From positions 696,441 through 760,440 of the forward strand of contig JAUPFP010000074.1 of NCBI GenBank assembly GCA_036925085.1: 64,000 nt of DNA, read 5' to 3'. This document shows, one piece after another, positions 50,001 to 61,700 of the stretch. The position numbers and the translations under genes were made by a program. This DNA comes from Brachycybe producta (taxonomy: Eukaryota; Arthropoda; Diplopoda; Playtdesmida; Andrognathidae). Numbering within the stretch: the first letter of the stretch is position 1; every line of letters starts with the position of its first letter. Under the pieces are notes generated by a model that saw only the letters and a program-made list of their open reading frames with translations, made no database searches and was not told the DNA's origin.

Positions 50001-53000
50001 TTCTTCGACTTCGACTTCTTCGACTTCGACTTCTTCGACTTCTTCGACTTCGACTTCTTCGACTTCGACTTCTTCGACTTCGACTTCTTCGACTTCGACT
50101 TCTTCGACTTCGACTTCTTCGACTTCGACTTCTTCGACTTCGACTTCGACTTCTTCGACTTCGACTTCGACTTCTTCGACTACGACTTCGACTTCTTCGA
50201 CTTCGACTTCGACTTCTTCGACTTCGACTTCTTCGACTTCGACTTCTTCGACTTCGACTTCTTCGACTTCTTCGACTTCGACTTCTTCGACTTCGACTTC
50301 TTCGACTTCGACTTCTTCGACTTCGACTTCTTCGACTTCGACTTCTTCGACTTCGACTTCTTCGACTTCGACTTCGACTTCTTCGACTTCGACTTCTTCG
50401 ACTTCGACTTCGACTTCTTCGACTTCTTCGACTTCGACTTCTTCGACTTCTTCGACTTCGACTTCTTCGACTTCGACTTCTTCGACTTCGACTTCTTCGA
50501 CTTCGACTTCTTCGACTTCGACTTCTTCGACTTCGACTTCTTCGACTTCGACTTCTTCGACTACGACTTCGACTTCTTCGACTACGACTTCTTCGACTTC
50601 GACTTCTTCGACTACGACTTCTTCGACTACGACTTCTTCGACTTCTTCGACTTCTTCGATTTCGAATTCTTCGACTTCTTTGACTTCGAATTCTTCGACT
50701 TCTTCGACTTCGAATTCTTCGACTTCTTCGACTTCTTCGACTTCTTCGACTACGACTTCGACTTCTTCGACTACTTAGACTTCTTCGACTACTTAGACTT
50801 CTTCGACTTCGAACTCTTCGACTTCGAATTCTTCGACTTCGAACTCTTCGACTTCGAACTCTTCGACTTCTTCGACTTCTTCGACTTCTTCGACTTCTTC
50901 GACTTCTTCGACTTCTTCGACTTCTTCGACTTCTTCGACTTCTTCGACTTCTTCGACTTCTTTGACTTCTTCGACTTCTTCGACTTCGACTTCTTCGACT
51001 TCGACTTCGACTTCTTCGACTTCGACTTCGAACTCTTCGACTTCGACTTCGAATTCTTCGACTTCTTCGACTTCGAATTCTTCGACTTCTTCGACTTCGA
51101 CTTCTTCGACTACTTCGACTTTGACTTCGACTTCTTCGACTTCGACTTCTTCGACTTCGACTTCTTCGACTTCGACTTCTTCGACTTCGACTTCTTCGAC
51201 TTCGACTTCTTCGACTTCGACTTCTTCGACTACTTCGACTTCGACTTCTTCGACTTCGACTTCGACTTCTTCAACTTCGACTTCGACTTCGACTTCTTCG
51301 ACTTCGACTTCGACTTCTTCGACTTCGACTTCTTCGACTTCGACTTCGACTTCTTCGACTTCGACTTCTTCGACTTCGACTTCTTCGACTTCGACTTCTT
51401 CGACTTCGACTTCTTCGACTTCTTCGACTTCGACTTCTTCGACTTCGACTTCTTCGACTTCGACTTCTTCGACTTCGACTTCTTCGACTTCGACTTCTTC
51501 GACTTCGACTTCTTCGACTTCGACTTCTTCGACTTCCTCGACTACGACTTCGACTTCTTCGACTACTTAGACTTCTTCGACTACTTAGACTTCTTCGACT
51601 TCGAATTCTTCGACTTCGAATTCTTCGACTTCGAACTCTTCGACTTCTTCGACTTCTTCGACTTCTTCGACTTCTTCGACTTCTTCGACTTCTTCGACTT
51701 CTTCGACTTCGACTTCTTCGACTTCGACTTCTTCGACTTCGACTTCGACTTCTTCGACTTCGACTTCGAACTCTTCGACTTCGACTTCGAATTCTTCGAC
51801 TTCTTCGACTTTGACTTCGACTTCTTCGACTTCGACTTCGACTTCGACTTCTTCGACTTCGACTTCGACTTCGACTTCTTCGACTTCGACTTCGACTTCG
51901 ACTTCTTCGACTTCGACTTCTTCGACTTCGACTTCTTCGACTTCGACTTCTTCGACTTCGACTTCGACTTCTTCGACTTCGACTTCGACTTCGACTTCGA
52001 CTTCGACTTCGACTACGACTTCTTCGACTACGACTTCGACTTCTTCGACTACGACTTCGACTTCTTCGACTTCGACTTCTTCGACTTCTTCGACTTCGAC
52101 TTCTTCGACTTCGACTTCTTCGACTTCGACTTCTTCGACTTCGACTTCTTCGACTTCGACTTCGACTTCTTCGACTTCGACTTCTTCGACTTCGACTTCT
52201 TCGACTTCGACTTCTTCGACTTCGACTTCTTCGACTTCGACTTCGACTTCTTCGACTTCGACTTCGACTTCTTCGACTTCTTCGACTTCGACTTCTTCGA
52301 CTTCTTCGACTTCTTCGACTTCGACTTCGACTTCTTCGACTTCGACTTCTTCGACTTCGACTTCTTCGACTTCGACTTTTTCGACTTCGACTTCTTCGAC
52401 TACGACTTCGACTTCTTCGACTACGACTTCTTCGACTTCGACTTCTTCGACTACGACTTCTTCGACTACGACTTCTTCGACTTCTTCGACTTCTTCGATT
52501 TCGAATTCTTCGACTTCTTCGACTTCGAATTCTTCGACTTCTTCGACTTCGAATTCTTCGACTTCTTCGACTTCTTCGACTTCTTCGACTACGACTTCGA
52601 CTTCTTCGACTACTTAGACTTCTTCGACTACTTAGACTTCTTCGACTTCGAACTCTTCGACTTCGAATTCTTCGACTTCGAACTCTTCGACTTCGAACTC
52701 TTCGACTTCTTCGACTTCTTCGACTTCTTCGACTTCTTCGACTTCTTCGACTTCTTCGACTTCTTCGACTTCTTCGACTTCTTCGACTTCTTCGACTTCT
52801 TCGACTTCTTCGACTTCTTCGACTTCTTCGACTTCTTCGACTTCTTCGACTTCTTCGACTTCTTCGACTTCTTCGACTTCTTCGACTTCTTCGACTTCTT
52901 CGACTTCTTCGACTTCTTCGACTTCTTCGACTTCTTCGACTTCGACTTCGACTTCTTCGACTTCGACTTCGAACTCTTCGACTTCGACTTTGAATTCTTC

Positions 53001-53179
53001 GACTTCTTCGACTTCGAATTCTTCGACTTCGAATTCTTCGACTTCTTCGACTTCGACTTCTTCGACTACTTCGACTTCGACTTCTTCGACTTCGACTTCT
53101 TCGACTTCGACTTCTTCGACTTCGACTTCTTCGACTTCGACTTCTTCGACTTCGACTTCTTCGACTTCGACTTCTTCGA

Positions 53180-55460
53180 CTACTTCGACTTCGACTTCTT
53201 CGACTTCGACTTCGACTTCTTCAACTTCGACTTCGACTTCGACTTCTTCGACTTCGACTTCGACTTCTTCGACTTCGACTTCTTCGACTTCGACTTCTTC
53301 GACTTCGACTTCTTCGACTTCGACTTCTTCGACTTCGACTTCTTCGACTTCGACTTCTTCGACTTCGACTTCTTCGACTTCGACTTCTTCGACTTCTTCG
53401 ACTTCGACTTCGACTTCTTCGACTTCGACTTCTTCGACTTCTTCGACTTCGACTTCTTCGACTTCGACCTCTTCGACTTCGACTTCTGCGTCTTCGACTT
53501 CTTCGACTTCGACTTCTTCGACATCGACTTCGACTTCTTCGACTTCGACTTCTTCGACTTCGACTTCTTCGACTTCGACATCGACTTCTTCGACTTCGAC
53601 TTCTTCGACTTCTTCGACTTCTTCGATTTCGACTTCGACTTTGACTTCTTCGACTTTGACTTCTTCGACTTCGACTTTGACTTCTTCGACTTCGACTTCG
53701 ACTTCTTCGACTTCTTCGACTTCGACTTCTTCGACTTCGACTTCTTCGACTTCTTCGACTACTTAGACTTCTTTGACTACTTAGACTTCTTCGACTTATT
53801 CGACTTCTTCGACTTCTTCGACTTCTTCGACTTCTTCGACTTCTTCGACTACTTCGACTTCGAATTCTTCGACTTCTTCGACTACTTCGACTTCGACTTC
53901 TTCGACTACTTCGACTTCGACTTCTTCGACTACTTCGACTTCGACTTCTTCGACTACTTCGACTTCGACTTCTTCGACTTCGACTTCGACTTCTTCGACT
54001 TCGACTTCGACTTCTTCGACTTCGACTTCTTCGACTTCGACTTCGACTTCTTCGACTTCGACTTCGACTTCGACTTCTTCCACTTCGACTTCGACTTCGA
54101 CTTCTTCGACTACTTCGACTTCGACTTCTTCGACTTCGACTTCGACTTCTTCGACTTCGACTTCGACTTCTTCGACTTCGACTTCGACTTCTTCGACTTC
54201 GACTTCGACTTCTTCGACTTCGACTTCTTCGACTTCGACTTCTTCGACTTCGACTTCTTCGACTTCTTCGACTTCTTCGACTTCTTCGACTTCTTCGACT
54301 TCTTCGACTTCTTCGACTTCTTCGACTTCTTCGACTTCTTCGACTTCTTCGACTTCTTCGACTTCTTCGACTTCTTCGACTTCTTCGACTTCTTCGACTT
54401 CTTCGACTTCTTCGACTTCTTCGACTTCTTCGACTTCTTCGACTTCTTCGACCTTCTTCGACTTCTTCGACCTTCTTCGACTTCTTCGACTTCTTCGACT
54501 TCTTCGACTTCTTCGACTTCGACTTCGACTTCGACTTCGACTTCTTCGACTTCGACTTATTCGACTTCGACTTCGACTTCGACTTATTCGACTTCGACTT
54601 CGACTTCGACTTCTTCGACTTCGACTTCTTCTTCTTCGACTTCTTCGACTTCGAATTCTTCGACTTCTTCGACTACGACTTCGACTTCTTCGACTACTTA
54701 GACTTCTTCGACTACTTCGACTTCTTCGACTTCGAACTCTTCGACTTCTTCGACTACTTCGAATTATTCGACTTCTTCGACTACTTCGACTTCTTCGACT
54801 TCTTCGACTTCTTCGACTTCTTCGACTTCTTCGACTTCTTCGACTTCTTCGACTTCTTCGACTTCTTCGACTTCGACTTCTTCGACTTCTTCGACTTCGA
54901 CTTCGAATTCTTCGACTTCGACTTCGAATTCTTCGACTTCGACTTCGAATTCTTCGACTTCTTCGACTTCGAACTCTTCGACTTCTTCGACTTCGACTTC
55001 TTCGACTACTTCGACTTCGACTTCTTCGACTTCGACTTCGACTTCGACTTCTTCGACTTCGACTTCGACTTCTTCGACTTCGACTTCTTCGACTTCGACT
55101 TCTTCGACTTCGACTTCTTCGACTTTGACTTCGACTTCTTCGACTTTGACTTCTTCGACTTCGACTTCGACTTCGACTTCTTCGACTTCGACTTCTTCGA
55201 CTTCGACTTCTTCGACTTCGAATTATTCGACTTCTTCGACTTCGACTTCTTCGACTTCGAATTATTCGACTTCTTCGACTACTTCGACTACTTCGACTTC
55301 TTCGACTACTTCGACTTCTTCGACTACTTCGACTTCGACTACTTCGACTTCTTCGACTTCGACTTCGACTTCTTCGACTTCGACTTCGACTTCTTCGACT
55401 ACTTCGACTTCGACTACTTCGACTTCGACTTTGACTTCTTCGACTTCTTCGACTTCGACT
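53180..55460. repeat. Module M, copy 4
   Basis: This is the partner of copy 2 at +19,664 bp, with the same private features: the two ACATCG words near 53,522 and 53,578, two GACCTTC sites and identical L-run length. The shared private features show that it descends from copy 2 or the reverse, and not from copies 1 or 3. A fifth, damaged copy corresponds to copy 3 at about 59.5-61.6 kb. Confidence 0.88.
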
Positions 55461-58400
55461 TCTTCGACTTCGACTTCTTCGACTTCGACTTCTTCGACTT
55501 CGACTTCTTCGACTTCGACTTCTTCGACTTCGACTTCTTCGACTTCGACTTCTTCGACTTCTTCGACTTCGACTTCTTCGACTTCGACTTCTTCGACTTC
55601 GACTTCTTCGACTTCGACTTCTTCGACTTCGACTTCTTCGACTTCTTCGACTTCGACTTCTTCGACTTCGACTTCTTCGACTTCGACTTCTTCGACTTCG
55701 ACTTCGACTTCGACTTCTTCGACTTCGACTTCTTCGACTTCGACTTCTTCGACTTCGACTTCTTCGACTTCGACTTCTTCGACTTCGACTTCTTCGACTT
55801 CGACTTCTTCGACTTCGACTTCTTCGACTTCGACTTCTTCGACTTCGACTTCTTCGACTTCGACTTCTTCGACTTCGACTTCGACTTCTTCGACTTCGAC
55901 TTCTTCGACTTCGACTTCTTCGACTTCGACTTCTTCGACTTCGACTTCTTCGACTTCGACTTCTTCGACTTCTTCGACTTCGACTTCTTCGACTTCTTCG
56001 ACTTCGACTTCGACTTCGACTTCGACTTCTTCGACTTCGACTTCTTCGACTTCGACTTCTTCGACTTCGACTTCTTCGACTTCGACTTCGACTTCGACTT
56101 CTTCGACTTCGACTTCTTCGACTTCGACTTCTTCGACTTCGACTTCTTCGACTTCGACTTCTTCGACTACGACTTCGACTTCTTCGACTACGACTTCGAC
56201 TTCTTCGACTTCGACTTCTTCGACTTCTTCGACTTCGACTTCTTCGACTTCGACTTCTTCGACTTCGACTTCTTCGACTTCGACTTCTTCGACTTCGACT
56301 TCTTCGACTTCGACTTCTTCGACTTCGACTTCTTCGACTTCGACTTCTTCGACTTCGACTTCTTCGACTTCGACTTCTTCGACTTCGACTTCTTCGACTT
56401 CGACTTCGACTTCTTCGACTTCGACTTCGACTTCTTCGACTTCGACTTCTTCGACTTCTTCGACTTCGACTTCTTCGACTTCGACTTCTTTGACTTCGAC
56501 TTCTTCGACTTCGACTTCTTCGACTTCGACTTCTTCGACTTCGACTTCTTCGACTTCGACTTCTTCGACTTCGACTTCTTCGACTTCGACTTCTTCGACT
56601 TCGACTTCTTCGACTTCGACTTCTTCGACTTCGACTTCTTCGACTTCGACTTCTTCGACTACGACTTCGACTTCTTCGACTACGACTTCGACTTCTTCGA
56701 CTACGACTTCTTCGACTTCGACTTCGACTTCTTCGACTTCGACTTCTTCGACTTCGACTTCGACTTCTTCGACTACGACTTCTTCGACTACGACTTCTTC
56801 GACTTCTTCGATTTCGAATTCTTCGACTTCTTCGACTTCGAATTCTTCGACTTCTTCGACTTCGAATTCTTCGACTTCTTCGACTTCTTCGACTTCTTCG
56901 ACTACGACTTCGACTTCTTCGACTACTTAGACTTCTTCGACTACTTAGACTTCTTCGACTTCGAACTCTTCGACTTCGAATTCTTCGACTTCGAACTCTT
57001 CGACTTCGAACTCTTCGACTTCTTCGACTTCTTCGACTTCTTCGACTTCTTCGACTTCTTCGACTTCTTCGACTTCTTCGACTTCTTCGACTTCTTCGAC
57101 TTCTTCGACTTCTTCGACTTCTTCGACTTCTTCGACTTCTTCGACTTCGACTTCGACTTCTTCGACTTCGACTTCGAACTCTTCGACTTCGACTTCGAAC
57201 TCTTCGACTTCTTCGACTTCGAACTCTTCGACTTCTTCGACTTCGACTTCTTCGACTACTTCGACTTCGACTTCGACTTCTTCGACTTCGACTTCTTCGA
57301 CTTCGACTTCTTCGACTTCGACTTCTTCGACTTCGACTTGTTCGACTATTTCGACTTCGACTTCTTCGACTTCGACTTCGACTTCTTCAACTTCGACTTC
57401 GACTTCGACTTCTTCGACTTCGACTTCGACTTCTTCGACTTCGACTTCTTCGACTTCGACTTCTTCGACTTCGACTTCGACTTCTTCGACTTCGACTTCT
57501 TCGACTTCGACTTCTTCGACTTCGACTTCTTCGACTTCGACTTCTTCGACTTCGACTTCTTCGACTTCTTCGACTTCTTCGACTTCTTCGACTTCTTCGA
57601 CTTTGACTTCGACTTCTTCGACTTCGACTTCGAACTCTTCGACTTCGACTTCGAACTCTTCGACTTCTTCGACTTCGAACTCTTCGACTTCTTCGACTTC
57701 GACTTCTTCGACTACTTCGACTTCGACTTCGACTTCTTCGACTTCGACTTCTTCGACTTCGACTTCTTCGACTTCGACTTGTTCGACTATTTCGACTTCG
57801 ACTTCTTCGACTTCGACTTCGACTTCTTCAACTTCGACTTCGACTTCGACTTCTTCGACTTCGACTTCGACTTCTTCGACTTCGACTTCTTCGACTTCGA
57901 CTTCGACTTCTTCGACTTCGACTTCTTCGACTTCGACTTCTTCGACTTCGACTTCTTCGACTTCGACTTCTTCGACTTCGACTTCGACTTCTTCGACTTC
58001 GACTTCTTCGACTTCGACTTCTTCGACTTCGACTTCTTCGACTTCGACTTCTTCGACTTCTTCGACTTCGACTTCTTCGACTTCGACTTCTTCGACTTCG
58101 ACTTCGACTTCGACTTCTTCGACTTCGACTTCTTCGACTTCGACTTCTTCGACTTCGACTTCTTCGACTTCGACTTCTTCGACTTCGACTTCTTCGACTT
58201 CGACTTCTTCGACTTCGACTTCTTCGACTTCGACTTCTTCGACTTCGACTTCTTCGACTTCGACTTCTTCGACTTCGACTTCTTCGACTTCGACTTCGAC
58301 TTCTTCGACTTCGACTTCTTCGACTTCGACTTCTTCGACTTCGACTTCTTCGACTTCGACTTCTTCGACTTCGACTTCTTCGACTTCGACTTCTTCGACT

Positions 58401-58773
58401 TCGACTTCTTCGACTTCGACTTCTTCGACTTCGACTTCTTCGACTTCTTCGACTTCGACTTCTTCGACTTCTTCGACTTCGACTTCGACTTCGACTTCGA
58501 CTTCGACTTCTTCGACTTCGACTTCTTCGACTTCGACTTCTTCGACTTCGACTTCTTCGACTTCGAGTTCGACTTCGACTTCTTCGACTTCGACTTCTTC
58601 GACTTCGACTTCTTCGACTTCGACTTCTTCGACTACGACTTCGACTTCTTCGACTACGACTTCGACTTCTTCGACTTCGACTTCTTCGACTTCTTCGACT
58701 TCGACTTCTTCGACTTCGACTTCTTCGACTTCGACTTCTTCGACTTCGACTTCTTCGACTTCGACTTCTTCGA

Positions 58774-61700
58774 CTTTCGACTTCTTCGACTTCGACTTCT
58801 TCGACTACGACTTCGACTTCTTCGACTACGACTTCGACTTCTTCGACTTCTTCGACTTCGACTTCTTCGACTTCGACTTCTTCGACTTCGACTTCTTCGA
58901 CTTCGACTTCGACTTCTTCGACTACGACTTCTTCGACTACGACTTCTTCGACTTCTTCGATTTCGAATTCTTCGACTTCTTCGACTTCGAATTCTTCGAC
59001 TTCTTCGACTTCGAATTCTTCGACTTCTTCGACTTCTTCGACTACGATTTCGACTTCTTCGACTACTTAGACTTCTTCGACTACTTAGACTTCTTCGACT
59101 TCGAACTCTCGACTTCGATTCTCGACTTCGAACTCTTCGACTTCGAACTCTTCGACTTCTTCGACTTCTTCGACTTCTTCGACTTCTTCGACTTCTTCGA
59201 CTTCTTCGACTTCTTCGACTTCTTCGACTTCTTCGACTTCTTCGACTTCTTCGACTTCTTCGACTTCTTCGACTTCGACTTCGACTTCTTCGACTTCGAC
59301 TTCGACTACTTCGACTTCGACTTCGAACTTCTTCGACTTCTCGACTTCGAATTCTTCGACTTCTTCGACTTCGACTTCTTCGACTACTTCGACTTCGACT
59401 TCGACTTCTTCGACTTCGACTTCTTCGACTTCGACTTCTTCGACTTCGACTCTCGACTTCGACTTCTCGACTTGACTTCGACTTCTTCGACTTCGACTCT
59501 TCGACTTCGACTTCGACTTCACTCGACTTCTTCGACTCGACTTCGACTTCTTCGACTTCGACTTCTTCGACTTCGACTTCTTCGACTTCTCTTCGACTTC
59601 TCGATTCGACTTCTCACTTCGACTCTTCTCTTCGACTTCTTCGACTTCGACTTCTTCGACTTCGACTTCTTCGACTTCGACTTCTCTCGACTTCTTCGAC
59701 TTGCTTCGACTTCGACTTCGACTTCGACTTTCGACTTCGACTTCTTCGACTTCGACTTCTTCGACTTCTTCGACTTCGACTTCTTCGACTTCGGACCTTC
59801 TTCGACTTCGACTTCTCGACTTCTTCGTCTTCGACTTCTTCGACTTCGACTCTTCGACTTCGACTCTTCGACTTCGACTTCTTCGACTTCGACTTCTTCG
59901 ACTTCGACTTCTTCGACTTCGACTTCGACTTCTTCGACTTCGACTTCTTCGACTTCGACTTCTTCGACTTCGACTTCTGACTTTGACTTCTTCGACTTCG
60001 ACTTTCGACTTCTTCGACTTCTTCGACTTCGACTTCTTCGACTTCGACTTCGACTTCTCGACTTCGACTTCGACTTCTTCGACTTCGACTTCTTCGACTT
60101 CGACTTCGACTTCTTCGACTTCGACTTCGACTTCGACTTTCTTCGACTTCGACTTCGACTTCTTCGACTCTTCGACTCGACTTCTTCGACTTCGACTTCG
60201 ACTTCTTCGACTTCGACTTCTTCTTCGACTTCGACTTCTTCGACTTCGACTTCGACTTCTTCGACTTCGACTTCGACTTCTTCGACTTCGACTTCGACTT
60301 CTTCGACTTCGACTTCTTCGACTTCTCGACTTCGACTTCGATTCTTCGACTTCTTCGACTTCGACTTCGACTTCTTCGACTTCGACTTCTACTTCGACTT
60401 CTTCGACTTCGACTTCGACTTCTTCGACTTCTATCTTCTCGACTTCTTCGACTTCGACTTCGACTTCTTCGACTTCGTTCTTCGACTTCTCGACTTCTTC
60501 GACTTCTTCGACTTCGACTTCTTCGACTTCGACTTCTCGACTTCGACTTCGACTTCGACTCTTCGACTTCTTCGACTTCGACTTCTTCGACTTCGACTTC
60601 GACTTCGACTTCTTCGACTTCGACTTCGACTTCGACTTCTTCGACTTCGACTTCGACTTCTTCGACTTCGACTTCTTCGACTTCGACTTCCTTCGACTTC
60701 TTCGACTTCACTTCGACTTCGACTTCTGACTTCGACTTCTTCGACTTCTACTACTTCTTCTCGTCTTCGACTTCTTCTCGACTTCTTCGACTACTTCGAA
60801 TTCGTCGACTTCTTCGACTACTTCGACTTCTTCGACTTCTCTTCGACTTCTTCGACTTCTTCGACTTCTTCGACTTCTTCGACTTCTTCGACTTCTCACT
60901 TCTTCGACTTCGACTTCTTCGACTTCGACTTCTTCGACTTCTTCGACTTCGACTTCGAATTCTTCGACTTCGACTTCGAATTCTTCGACTTCGTTCGACT
61001 TCGAACTCTTCGACTTCTTCGACTTCGACTTCTTCGACTACTTCGACTTCTTCGACTTCGACTTCGACTTCGACTTCTTCGACTTCGACTTCGACTTCGA
61101 CTTCTTCGACTTCGACTTCGACTTCTTCGACTTCGACTTCTCTTCGACTTCGACTTCTTCGACTTTGACTTCGACTTCTCTTCGACTTTGACTTCTTCGA
61201 CTTCGACTTCGACTTCTTCGACTTCGACTTCTTCGACTTCGACTTCTTCGACTTTCGAATTATTCGACTTCTTCGACTTCGACTTCTTCGACTTCGACTT
61301 CTTCGACTTCGACTTTCGACTTCTTCGACTTACTTCGACTACTTCGACTTCTTCGACTTCTTCGACTTCTTCGACTTCGACTTCGACTACTTCGACTTCT
61401 TCGACTTCGACTTCGACTTCTTCGACTTCGACTTCGACTTCTTCGACTACTTCGACTTCGACTACTTCGACTTCGACTTGACTTCTTCGACTTCTTCGAC
61501 TTCGACTTCTTCGACTTCGACTTTGACTTCTTCGACTTCTTCGACTTCTTCGACTTCTCGACTTCGACTTCTTCGACTTCGACTTCTTCGACTTCGACTT
61601 CTTCGACTTCGACTTCTTCGACTTCGACTTCGACTTCTTCGACTTCGACTTCTTCGACTTCGACTTCTTCGACTTCGACTTCTTCGACTTCGACTCTTCG

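Noticed and set aside
46494-54701. 8.2-kb + strand open frame of Phe/Asp repeats as a giant protein gene
   Set aside because: It starts with TTG, has no ATG, no ribosome-binding or promoter context and no recognisable domain. It crosses two frame-shifting extra bases near 54,452 and 54,471, and stays open only because the words lack stops.
59614-60899. Arg/Ser and mixed frames in the right tail as a distinct gene
   Set aside because: They arise from frame jumps at the small indels after 58,774. The matching clean copy at 40.0-41.3 kb has no such frame.
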